From positions 99,956 through 163,955 of the forward strand of contig NZ_JYLK01000015.1 in NCBI RefSeq assembly GCF_001439805.1: DNA of 64,000 bases. Direction: 5' to 3'. The notes under the pieces are model-generated. The model saw nothing but the letters and a program-made list of their open reading frames with translations, ran no database searches and was not told where the DNA came from. The position numbers and the translations under genes are program-made. Shown here one piece after another: positions 1 through 7,414 of the stretch; the first letter of the stretch is position 1; every line of letters begins with the position of its first letter. This DNA comes from Pseudomonas trivialis. GTDB taxonomy: Bacteria; Pseudomonadota; Gammaproteobacteria; Pseudomonadales; Pseudomonadaceae.

Positions 1-1
1 G

Positions 2-601
2 GTCGCGCCGCCGCAGATCCCGGCGCGCGTGAATGAATTGCTCGACCTGGTCGGCCTGCGCCCCGAGCTGGCGTCACGCAAGCCTGGCGCCCTCAGCGGC
101 GGCCAGTGCCAACGCGTCGGCATCGCCCGCGCGCTGGCGGTGGAGCCGCGCCTGATTATCGCCGATGAGTGCGTGGCGGCGCTGGATGTGTCGATCCAGG
201 GCCAGATCATCAACCTGCTGCTGGAACTGCAACAGCGCATGAACCTGGCGATTCTGTTTATCGCCCACGACCTCGCCATCGTGCGCCGCCTGTGCGATCG
301 CGTGGCGGTGATGTACCTGGGCAAGATCGTGGAAGAAGGGCCGGTGGAAGCCGTGTTCACCGCCCCCCGTCATCCGTATACGGCAGCGCTGATCCAGGCG
401 ATCCCGGAGATCGATCCTCACCGGCCGTTACCTGCCGAGCCGCTGCCGGGCGAGCCACCCAGCCCGCTGAACCTGCCCGACGGCTGCGCGTTTCACCCGC
501 GTTGCCGGCATGCGCGGGCCATGTGTTCCGTGGTGTTGCCGCCCACCCATTTCCTGCACGAGCATCGGTACAGTTGCGTGCTTGAAGAACCTTTGCTTTG
601 A
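2..601 (+). CDS. Peptide-type ABC transporter ATP-binding protein, C-terminal part
   Basis: The reading frame is open at the left edge, so the N-terminus with the Walker A motif lies outside the window. What is seen is an ABC signature (LSGGQCQRV), a Walker B stretch (LIIADECVAALD), a switch-loop histidine in IAHDLAIVR, and the C-terminal oligopeptide-type extension with the Cys-containing CAFHPRCRHA motif. That extension is typical of DppF/OppF/DppD ATPases, which power uptake of peptides, opines or related solutes at the inner membrane. The Walker B region reads DEC where most relatives have DEP; the catalytic Glu is kept. The binding-protein gene follows 34 bp downstream and probably shares the operon. 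The substrate cannot be told from sequence. Confidence 0.9.
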   Translation, partial: VAPPQIPARVNELLDLVGLRPELASRKPGALSGGQCQRVGIARALAVEPRLIIADECVAALDVSIQGQIINLLLELQQRMNLAILFIAHDLAIVRRLCDRVAVMYLGKIVEEGPVEAVFTAPRHPYTAALIQAIPEIDPHRPLPAEPLPGEPPSPLNLPDGCAFHPRCRHARAMCSVVLPPTHFLHEHRYSCVLEEPLL

Positions 602-635
602 CCCCCCCTGCCATTCATAGACAAGGAGTTATGAC

Positions 636-2150
636 ATGCACTCACGCCCTTTGAAGTTGCTTGCCGCCGCCACATTGACCGCCTGGTCCCTCACCGCCGG
701 GCTGGCCCAGGCCGCCGGGGTGCTGACCATCGGCTGCCGCGAGGACAGCACCACGTTCGACCCGATCAAGAGCGCGCAGAACCGCGACACCTGGGTGTTC
801 GCCAACGTCTACGACACCCTGGTGCGGGTGGATAACCTGGGCACCAAGATGGAACCTGGCCTGGCCGAAAGCTGGGAGATTTCCAGAGACGGCTTGACCT
901 ACACCTTCAAGCTGCGTGACGCGAAATTCTCCGACGGCTCGGCCATCACCGCTGCCGACGCGGCCTTCAGCCTGCTGCGCATCCGTGACAACAAAGCCTC
1001 ACTGTGGGCCGACCCGTTCAACCTGATCAACACCGCCAAGGCCGCCGATGCGAAAACCCTGGTCGTCACCTTGAAGACCCCGGCCGTGGCCTTCCTTTCG
1101 CAGCTGGCGTCGCCAACCGTTTCGATCCTGTCGGAAAAAGCCATGACCGAGATGGGCGAAGACGCCTACTCGGAAAACCCGGTGACCTCCGGTGCGTTCA
1201 CCGTGGACGAGTGGCGCAAGGGCGACCGTGTGATCCTGAAAAAGAACCCGAATTTCTGGCAGGCCAAAAACGTCAGCCTCGATGGCGTGGAATGGGTGTC
1301 GGTGACCGACGACAACACGCGCATGCGCATGGTGCAGAACAACGAGCTGGACACGGCGATCTTCGTCCCGTTTTCACGGGTTGAAGAGCTGAAGAAAGAC
1401 AACAACGTAGTGATCCACGCCGACCCGTCCACCCGTGAAGATCACCTGCTGATCAACCACGCCCACGGCCTGCTGGCCAAACAGCAGGTCCGGGAAGCGC
1501 TGGACATGGCCATCGACAAGCAGTCGCTGGTGAAGGCCGCCACGTACGGTCAGGGCACCGTGGCCTATTCCTACATTCCGAAGGGCTCGCTGTACCACTA
1601 CGCCGACAACCTGCAACGCCCGTACGACCCGACCGCCGCCAAAAAGCTGCTGGAAGCGGCCGGTGCCAAGGACTTGAAGCTCAACTACGTGGTCAACGCC
1701 GGCAACGAAGCCGACGAGCAGATTGCGGTGATCATCAAGGACCAGTTGGCCAAGGTCGGCGTCACCGCCAACCTGCAGAAGGTCGACCCGACCCAGAGCT
1801 GGCAGATGCTGGTGGACGGTGAATACGATATTTCGGTGATGTACTGGACCAACGATATCCTCGACCCGGACCAGAAGACCACCTTCGTGCTGGGCCACGA
1901 CACCAACCAGAACTACATGACCCGCTACAAGAACGACAAGGTCAGGGAACTGGTAGCCGCCGCGCGGATCGAGGCTGACCCGGTCAAGCGCGAGCAGATG
2001 TATGTCGAGTTGCAGAAGTTGGCGAAACAGGACGTGAACTGGATCGATCTGTATTACAGCCCCTACATCAATATCTCGCGCAAGAACGTGAGCAACTTCC
2101 TGCAAAACCCGCTGGGCCGCTTCACCCTCGAAGAAGTGGTGAAGAACTGA
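636..2150 (+). CDS. ABC transporter periplasmic substrate-binding protein, family 5 (peptide type)
   Basis: This 504-aa protein has a Sec signal peptide (hydrophobic stretch to AQA at about residue 26) followed by the family 5 solute-binding fold. Visible hallmarks are TFDPIKSAQNRDTWVFANVYDTLV near the N-terminus, GLAESWEISRDGLTYTFKLR, and a late LDPDQKTTFVLGHD loop. It should capture a peptide-like solute in the periplasm and deliver it to the transporter whose ATPase gene lies just upstream. The start is supported by the Shine-Dalgarno AAGGAG upstream. As last gene of its unit it is followed by a REP-type hairpin and a convergent gene. DppA-like and nickel- or opine-binding relatives share this fold, so the ligand is left open. 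Confidence 0.9.
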   Translation: MHSRPLKLLAAATLTAWSLTAGLAQAAGVLTIGCREDSTTFDPIKSAQNRDTWVFANVYDTLVRVDNLGTKMEPGLAESWEISRDGLTYTFKLRDAKFSDGSAITAADAAFSLLRIRDNKASLWADPFNLINTAKAADAKTLVVTLKTPAVAFLSQLASPTVSILSEKAMTEMGEDAYSENPVTSGAFTVDEWRKGDRVILKKNPNFWQAKNVSLDGVEWVSVTDDNTRMRMVQNNELDTAIFVPFSRVEELKKDNNVVIHADPSTREDHLLINHAHGLLAKQQVREALDMAIDKQSLVKAATYGQGTVAYSYIPKGSLYHYADNLQRPYDPTAAKKLLEAAGAKDLKLNYVVNAGNEADEQIAVIIKDQLAKVGVTANLQKVDPTQSWQMLVDGEYDISVMYWTNDILDPDQKTTFVLGHDTNQNYMTRYKNDKVRELVAAARIEADPVKREQMYVELQKLAKQDVNWIDLYYSPYINISRKNVSNFLQNPLGRFTLEEVVKN

Positions 2151-2178
2151 CCTTGCATGCCCGATGTGACAGGGTACC

Positions 2179-2200
2179 TGTGGCGAGCGGGCTTGCCACA
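2179..2200. repeat. Single REP-type palindrome
   Basis: TGTGGC and GCCACA arms enclose GAGCGGGCTT, the core of the REP family common between genes of P. fluorescens-group genomes. It sits between two convergent genes (binding protein and YciK-like reductase), where it may also stabilise or end transcripts. Confidence 0.65.
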
Positions 2201-2221
2201 AAGCTCCCTCCCAAACTGGGA

Positions 2222-2962
2222 TTACTGCGCGTCGAATGCCTGCCCGCTCACCCCGGCGCTGTCCGGGCCCATCAGGTACAGGTACACCGGCATGATCTCT
2301 TCCGGTGCCGGCCTGTCCATTGGATTTTCTCCCGGGTACGCCTGGGCGCGCATGCTGGTGCGGGTGCCGCCTGGGTTGATGCTGTTGGCGCGTACGGCCG
2401 CCACGTCTTCCAGCTCATCGGCCAGGGTTTGCATCAAGCCTTCGGTGGCGAACTTCGACACCCCATAGGCGCCCCAATAGGCCCGGCCCTTGCGTCCGAC
2501 GCTGCTGGAGGTGAACACCACCGACGCATCCTGGGACAGCTTGAGCAGTGGCAGCATGGCGCGGGTCAACATGAACATCGCGTTGACGTTCACCTGCATC
2601 ACCTGCATGAAGTGTTCGCCGGACAACTGTTCGAGCGGCGTGCGCGGGCCGATGATGGACGCGTTGTGCAACAGACCGTCGAGGCGGCCGAAGGCCTTTT
2701 CGATCATCACGGCCAGCTCATCGTATTGATGGGGCAGGGCGGTCTCCAGGTTGAACGGGATCACCACCGGTTGTGGCTGGCCGGCGGCTTCGATGTGGTC
2801 ATACACCTCGGCCAGGTTGGCTTCGGTCTTGCCCAGCAACAGCACGGTGGCGCCGTGGGCCGCATAGGTTTTCGCCGCTGCAGCGCCGATCCCGCGACCG
2901 GCACCGGTTACCAGGATCACCCGGCCTTTGAGCAGTTCCGGGCGTGCTGAGTAATCAAACAT
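2222..2962 (-). CDS. YciK-like short-chain dehydrogenase/reductase
   Basis: A 246-aa classical SDR. The NAD(P)-binding motif GAGRGIG lies near residue 18, the NAG-type motif appears as NAS near residue 90, and the catalytic Tyr-Lys pair is in YGVSK, preceded by a serine-rich strand (VVFTSSSVGRKG). Start at 2962 gives MFDYSARPELL, as expected for the family, with GAGG upstream; a TTG two codons earlier is less likely. In Pseudomonas this gene regularly follows mupP, as here, with 78 bp between them. Its physiological substrate is unknown, so only the reductase class is claimed. Confidence 0.9.
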   Translation of the reverse strand: MFDYSARPELLKGRVILVTGAGRGIGAAAAKTYAAHGATVLLLGKTEANLAEVYDHIEAAGQPQPVVIPFNLETALPHQYDELAVMIEKAFGRLDGLLHNASIIGPRTPLEQLSGEHFMQVMQVNVNAMFMLTRAMLPLLKLSQDASVVFTSSSVGRKGRAYWGAYGVSKFATEGLMQTLADELEDVAAVRANSINPGGTRTSMRAQAYPGENPMDRPAPEEIMPVYLYLMGPDSAGVSGQAFDAQ

Positions 2963-3040
2963 AAACAACCTCGACTGTTAAAACACTGACGATCACCCTC
3001 CCACACTGGATGTTCATGGGGCAACAAGACCTTGCAACAC

Positions 3041-3712
3041 TCAGCAGCTGCACAGCGCGTTATCCAGCACCTTGCGCAGTTCCAGCGGGTGGTCCACCAC
3101 CACATCCGCGCCCCAGTGACGCGGGTTGTCGTCCGGGTGGATATAGCCATAGGTGACCGCAGCGGTACGCGTGCCGGCATCACGGCCGGATTCGATATCG
3201 CGCAGGTCATCGCCCACGAACAGCACGCTGGCCGGGTCGAGGTCGAGCATCTTGCACGCCAGGATCAGCGGCTCCGGGTCCGGTTTGCTGTTTTTCACGT
3301 GGTCCGGGCAGATCAGCAAGGCCGAACGCTCGGCCAGGCCCAGTTGCTGCATGATCGGCTCGGCGAAGCGCAGCGGCTTGTTGGTGACCACGCCCCAGAT
3401 CAATTTGGACTTCTCGATGTCCTGCAGCAATTGCTCCATGCCGTCGAACAGCTTGCTGTGGATGGCGCAGCCCTTGAGGTAACGCTCAAGGAATTCCTGG
3501 CGCAGGTCTTCAAAGCCTGGAGACTCCGGGTCCATCGAGAAGGTCACCGCGACCATCGCTCGCGCGCCGCCGGAGATTTCATCACGCACATGCTCGGGGT
3601 TGATCGGCGCCAGGCCGCGGTCGGCGCGCATGGCCTGGCAGATGGCGATAAAGTCCGGCGCGGTGTCCAGCAGGGTACCGTCCATATCGAAGAGAACCGC
3701 TCGCAGCTTCAC
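3041..3712 (-). CDS. mupP: N-acetylmuramic acid 6-phosphate phosphatase MupP (HAD-IA family)
   Basis: A 223-aa HAD hydrolase with all four motifs: DMDGTLLDT near residue 9 (nucleophile Asp), the VVTNK motif II, the Lys of SKPDPEPL, and the acidic VGDDLRDI. In pseudomonads the phosphatase between ubiG and yciK is MupP, which dephosphorylates MurNAc 6-phosphate in the cell-wall recycling route that bypasses de novo UDP-MurNAc synthesis; loss of that route raises fosfomycin sensitivity. Older annotation calls it phosphoglycolate phosphatase (Gph). It starts with GTG four bases after the ubiG stop, which implies translational coupling. The identity is based on synteny plus the HAD motifs. Confidence 0.88.
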   Translation of the reverse strand: MKLRAVLFDMDGTLLDTAPDFIAICQAMRADRGLAPINPEHVRDEISGGARAMVAVTFSMDPESPGFEDLRQEFLERYLKGCAIHSKLFDGMEQLLQDIEKSKLIWGVVTNKPLRFAEPIMQQLGLAERSALLICPDHVKNSKPDPEPLILACKMLDLDPASVLFVGDDLRDIESGRDAGTRTAAVTYGYIHPDDNPRHWGADVVVDHPLELRKVLDNALCSC

Positions 3713-3716
3713 AGGC

Positions 3717-4415
3717 TCACTCCTCGCGCAGGGTCTGGATCATGTAGTTGACGTCAACGTCGTTGGCCAGCTTGTAGTGCTTGGTCAGCGGGTTGTAGGT
3801 CAAGCCGATGATGTCCTTGACGGTCAGGCCGGCCTGACGACTCCAGGCACCCAGTTCGCTCGGGCGGATGAATTTCTTGAAGTCATGGGTGCCGCGCGGC
3901 AGCAGCTTCATGATGTATTCGGCGCCGATGATCGCGAACAGGTAGGCCTTGGGGTTGCGGTTGATGGTGGAGAAGAACACCTGTCCGCCGGGCTTGACCA
4001 TGCGGAAACAGGCGCGGATCACCGACGACGGGTCCGGCACGTGTTCCAGCATCTCAAGGCAGGTGACCACGTCGAACTGCTCGGGCATCTCTTCGGCCAG
4101 GGCTTCGGCGGTGATCTGCCGGTATTCCACGCTCACACCGGACTCCAACTGATGCAGCTGGGCCACGGCCAGCGGCGCTTCGCCCATGTCGATGCCGGTC
4201 ACAGTGGCGCCGCGCAGGGCCATGGCTTCACTGAGGATGCCGCCGCCGCAGCCCACGTCCAGCACCTTCTTGCCGGCCAGGTTGACGCGTTCATCAATCC
4301 AGTTGACCCGCAGGGGGTTGATGTCGTGCAGGGGTTTGAATTCGCTTTCGCGGTCCCACCAGCGATGGGCCAGGGCTTCGAATTTGGCGATTTCGGCGTG
4401 GTCGACGTTGCTCAT
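3717..4415 (-). CDS. ubiG: Ubiquinone biosynthesis O-methyltransferase UbiG
   Basis: SAM-dependent methyltransferase of 232 aa that carries out both O-methylation steps of ubiquinone synthesis. Seen directly: WWDRESEFKPLHDINPLR near the N-terminus, the SAM-binding glycine loop VLDVGCGGGILSE near residue 55, and the acidic LEMLEHVPDP motif. The start at 4415 (MSNVDHAEIAKFEALAHRWW) matches the family and has AGAGGAT upstream; a frame open back to 4460 would add 15 atypical residues. It leads the ubiG-mupP-yciK group, all on the minus strand. Confidence 0.96.
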   Translation of the reverse strand: MSNVDHAEIAKFEALAHRWWDRESEFKPLHDINPLRVNWIDERVNLAGKKVLDVGCGGGILSEAMALRGATVTGIDMGEAPLAVAQLHQLESGVSVEYRQITAEALAEEMPEQFDVVTCLEMLEHVPDPSSVIRACFRMVKPGGQVFFSTINRNPKAYLFAIIGAEYIMKLLPRGTHDFKKFIRPSELGAWSRQAGLTVKDIIGLTYNPLTKHYKLANDVDVNYMIQTLREE

Positions 4416-4477
4416 GGTCAATCCTCTGAATCTGATAATCGGTTGGTCGGTGCTGGACATGCGGTCCAGCCCCTTCG

Positions 4478-5809
4478 TTATTCGTTATGCCCGCTGATGC
4501 GTTGGCCCCAGGCGATGGCCTTGGCGGTCAACTGTTGTTCATCCATGCGGGTCAGTTGCCGGTCGTCGAGCAACTGCTTGCCGGCGACCCACAGGTGTTT
4601 CACGCACTCGCGCCCGGTGGCATAGATAAGTTGTGAGACCGGGTCAAAGATCGGTTGTTGCGCCAGGCCCGAAAGATCGAAGGCGACCAGGTCGGCGGCC
4701 TTGCCCACTTCCAGTGAGCCGATCTGGCTTTCCAGACCCATGGCCCGCGCGCCGTTGAGGGTGGCCATGCGCAAGGCGCGGTGAGCGTCCAGCGCGGTGG
4801 CCGAGCCGGCCACGGCTTTGGCCAGCAGCGCGGCGGTGCGGGTTTCGCCGAGCAGGTCCAGGTCATTGTTGCTGGCCGCGCCGTCGGTGCCGATGGCCAC
4901 ATTGACGCCGGCCTGCCACAGGCGCTCCACCGGGCAAAAGCCGCTGGCCAGCTTGAGGTTGGATTCGGGGCAATGGATGAGACTGGTGTTGCTTTCGACC
5001 AGCAAGGCCAGGTCGTCCTCGCTGATCTGCGTCATGTGCACGGCCTGGAAGCGCGGGCCAAGCAAACCGAGGCGGCCCAGGCGCGCCAATGGCCGCTCGC
5101 CGGTCTGTTCGACGGCCTGCTGCACCTCGAAGGCAGTTTCGTGCACGTGCATCTGGATGACGGCGTCGAGCTCTTCGGCGATGACCTGGACCTTTTCCAG
5201 GTTGGCGTCGCACACCGTGTAGGGGGCGTGGGGGCCGAAGGCGATCTTGATGCGCGGGTGGTGCTTGAGGTCGCCGAACAGTTCGATGCCCTGGCGGATC
5301 GCCTCGTCGGCGCTGCTGGCGCCGGGGATCGGGAAGTCGAGGATCGGGATCGCGATCTGTGCGCGCATGCCGCTGTTGTGCACGCAGTCGCTGGCGACCT
5401 TGGGGTGGAAGTACATGTCGGCAAAACAAGTGATGCCGCCCATGAGCTGCTCGGCGATCGCCAGGTCGGTGCCGTCGCGTACAAAGGCTTCATCGACCCA
5501 CTTGGCCTCGGCGGGCCAGATGTGTTTTTCCAGCCAGGTCATCAGCGGCAGGTCGTCGGCCAGGCCGCGAAACAGGCTCATCGCCGCGTGCCCGTGGGCG
5601 TTGATCAGGCCGGGGCTGAGCAACATGCCCGGCAGTTCGCGCACGTCGTCGGCCGCCAGCTTCAACGCGGCCGCCCGTGGCCCGATAAACGCAATGCAGC
5701 CATCGCGGATGCCCAGCGCATGCTCCTTGAGCACCACACCGGCAGGTTCGACAGGTACCAGCCAGGTCGGCAGCAGCAATAAGTCGAGCGGGGCGGCAGT
5801 GGCGGTCAT
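4478..5809 (-). CDS. mtaD: TRZ/ATZ-family amidohydrolase, probable 5'-methylthioadenosine deaminase
   Basis: A 443-aa metal-dependent amidohydrolase. The metal ligands are visible in order: HGH in INAHGHAAMSLFRGLADD near residue 70, the MHVHE motif near 220, and the aspartate in AIGTDGAASNNDLDLLGE near 310. Relatives deaminate methylthioadenosine or S-adenosylhomocysteine. It is divergent from mtnA, and the two meet in methylthioadenosine salvage; in P. aeruginosa the orthologous neighbour is an MTA deaminase feeding methylthioinosine formation. It could also accept SAH. Only 109 bp separate the two start codons, so the genes must share a divergent promoter region. Confidence 0.87.
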   Translation of the reverse strand: MTATAAPLDLLLLPTWLVPVEPAGVVLKEHALGIRDGCIAFIGPRAAALKLAADDVRELPGMLLSPGLINAHGHAAMSLFRGLADDLPLMTWLEKHIWPAEAKWVDEAFVRDGTDLAIAEQLMGGITCFADMYFHPKVASDCVHNSGMRAQIAIPILDFPIPGASSADEAIRQGIELFGDLKHHPRIKIAFGPHAPYTVCDANLEKVQVIAEELDAVIQMHVHETAFEVQQAVEQTGERPLARLGRLGLLGPRFQAVHMTQISEDDLALLVESNTSLIHCPESNLKLASGFCPVERLWQAGVNVAIGTDGAASNNDLDLLGETRTAALLAKAVAGSATALDAHRALRMATLNGARAMGLESQIGSLEVGKAADLVAFDLSGLAQQPIFDPVSQLIYATGRECVKHLWVAGKQLLDDRQLTRMDEQQLTAKAIAWGQRISGHNE

Positions 5810-5918
5810 CGCAGGCTTCTTCCCTGGCAGCTATAAAAGAAGGGCGAAGTATACCCGAGCGTCCTGGCTGGCGGATCGCTATAATCGGCGGCTTTTGTTC
5901 ATGAGTACGGGGTTAGGG

Positions 5919-6989
5919 ATGCGCGACCGACTGTTGGCTGCACAGAAAGTGAAGGCCATCGAGTGGCGCGATGGCGCACTGTACCTGCTCGATCAGCGTG
6001 CCTTGCCGGCCCGTCAGAGCTGGGTGGCCTGCTCGACAGCAGAGGACGTGGCCACGGCCATTCGCGCAAGGGTGGTGCGCGGGGCGTCGGCCATCGGCAT
6101 CAGCGCCGCATACGGGCTGGTACTGGCCGCCCGCGTGCGTATCACCGAAGGCGCTGACTGGCAGGCCGCGTGGGAGGAAGACTACGCGCTGCTGGCCGAT
6201 ACCCGTCCGACCGCCGCCAACCTGTTCTGGGCGCTCAAGCGCATGCGCGATCGCCTGGACCGCCTCAAGAAGCACGCCGACCCCCTGGCGGCGCTGGAAG
6301 CCGAAGCGATCACGATCCATGAGAGCGACCGCGAAGCCAACGTTGTCATGGCCCAATTGGGCATGGAACGGATTCGCAGGCATCAGGGCAATGTCCAGGC
6401 GATCCTCACCCATGGCAATGCTGGTGCCCTGGCGACGGGTGGCGTTGGCACCGCGCTCGGTGTGATTCGCGCGGCCTTTTTGGAGGGCCTGGTCGAGCAG
6501 GTTTATGCCAACGAGACCCGACCCTGGCTGCAGGGCTCGCGACTCACCGCGTGGGAGCTGGCGGGCGACGGGGTCCCGGTCACGGTGAATGCCGACTCGG
6601 CTGGCGCACATATCCTCAAGACCAAGGGCGTGACCTGGGTGGTCGTCGGCGCCGACTGCATTGCGGCCAATGGTGATGTGATCAGCACCATCGGCACCTA
6701 CCAGTTGGCCGTGTGCGCCATGCACCATGGCGTGCGCTTTATGGTGGTGGCGCCGAGCTCGACGGTCGACCTGATGATGGCCGCCGGTGAGGATGTGACG
6801 CTGGAAGAGCGCGATGTCGAGGAGTTGCGTGACATTGGCGGCCAGCGTCTGGAGGTGCCGGCGTTCAATTCTGCGTTCGATGTGACGCCGGCCGACCTGA
6901 TTGATGTGATCGTCACTGAAAAAGGTGTTGTGGAGCGGCCGGATACCGCCAAGCTGGCCAGGTTGATGTGCCGTAAGCGACTGCATTGA
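5919..6989 (+). CDS. mtnA: S-methyl-5-thioribose-1-phosphate isomerase MtnA
   Basis: A 356-aa aldose-ketose isomerase of the eIF2B-like fold in methionine salvage; it converts methylthioribose 1-phosphate to methylthioribulose 1-phosphate. Family signatures seen are VVRGASAIGISAAYG near residue 55, ILTHGNAGALATGG with the catalytic region near 155, NETRPWLQGSRLTAWEL, and VVGADCIAANGDVISTIGTY near 240 with the conserved Asp. The start at 5919 (MRDRLLAAQKV) fits relatives and follows GGGGTTAGGG; an in-frame ATG at 5901 has no comparable ribosome site. The open frame extends far upstream but antisense to mtaD, which is not coding. Confidence 0.95.
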   Translation: MRDRLLAAQKVKAIEWRDGALYLLDQRALPARQSWVACSTAEDVATAIRARVVRGASAIGISAAYGLVLAARVRITEGADWQAAWEEDYALLADTRPTAANLFWALKRMRDRLDRLKKHADPLAALEAEAITIHESDREANVVMAQLGMERIRRHQGNVQAILTHGNAGALATGGVGTALGVIRAAFLEGLVEQVYANETRPWLQGSRLTAWELAGDGVPVTVNADSAGAHILKTKGVTWVVVGADCIAANGDVISTIGTYQLAVCAMHHGVRFMVVAPSSTVDLMMAAGEDVTLEERDVEELRDIGGQRLEVPAFNSAFDVTPADLIDVIVTEKGVVERPDTAKLARLMCRKRLH

Positions 6990-7014
6990 AGGCTGTGGTG
7001 TCTGTGTCATTGCT

Positions 7015-7087
7015 ATCGGGGGCAAGCCCCCTCCCACATGTTTGACTGTGTTCACTATTCAAGTGGGGGAGGGGGCTTGCCCCCGAT
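7015..7087. repeat. REP doublet (REPIN-like inverted pair)
   Basis: Two inverted copies of the GGGGGCAAGCCCCCTCCCAC unit, about 26 bp each, are separated by about 20 bp (TTTGACTGTGTTCACTATTC). They form a long hairpin between mtnA and gyrA. This paired arrangement is the usual form of mobile REPIN elements in this group. Confidence 0.85.
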
Positions 7088-7414
7088 TGGCCCTCAAAGT
7101 CAATAAAACTCCCGGATCCACCCTCAAAAAACACCACCACCCCACCTCTGAGCCCCTCTCGTCCCCCTCAAGCCTGTCATCGGTCAAATTACTGGCCTCC
7201 ATGCGCATCAGGGGGATAGGTGCGTGGCGGCGATTGTGATAACATCCGGCGGTTTCCAGGGCCACCCAAAGGGGTTGCCTGTAACGTGCAGATCCGTGTC
7301 ATAACTCGTTGATTTGTCGTAAGTCGTTGTCAGGCACCCTGCCGGCAGCGGCGAGCTTCGTTCATCCCGAATGGATGTGACGAGGTTTCACCCGAAAAAG
7401 GAATCAGGCTTCTC
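7088..7414. other. gyrA upstream region without a gene
   Basis: No convincing gene is seen in these 327 bases. The stretch carries the promoter and leader of gyrA, whose ribosome site is the AAAAAGGAATCAGG just before the start. A C-rich and A-rich segment at about 7105-7165 follows the REP doublet. I could not define the -35/-10 boxes with confidence. Confidence 0.5.
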
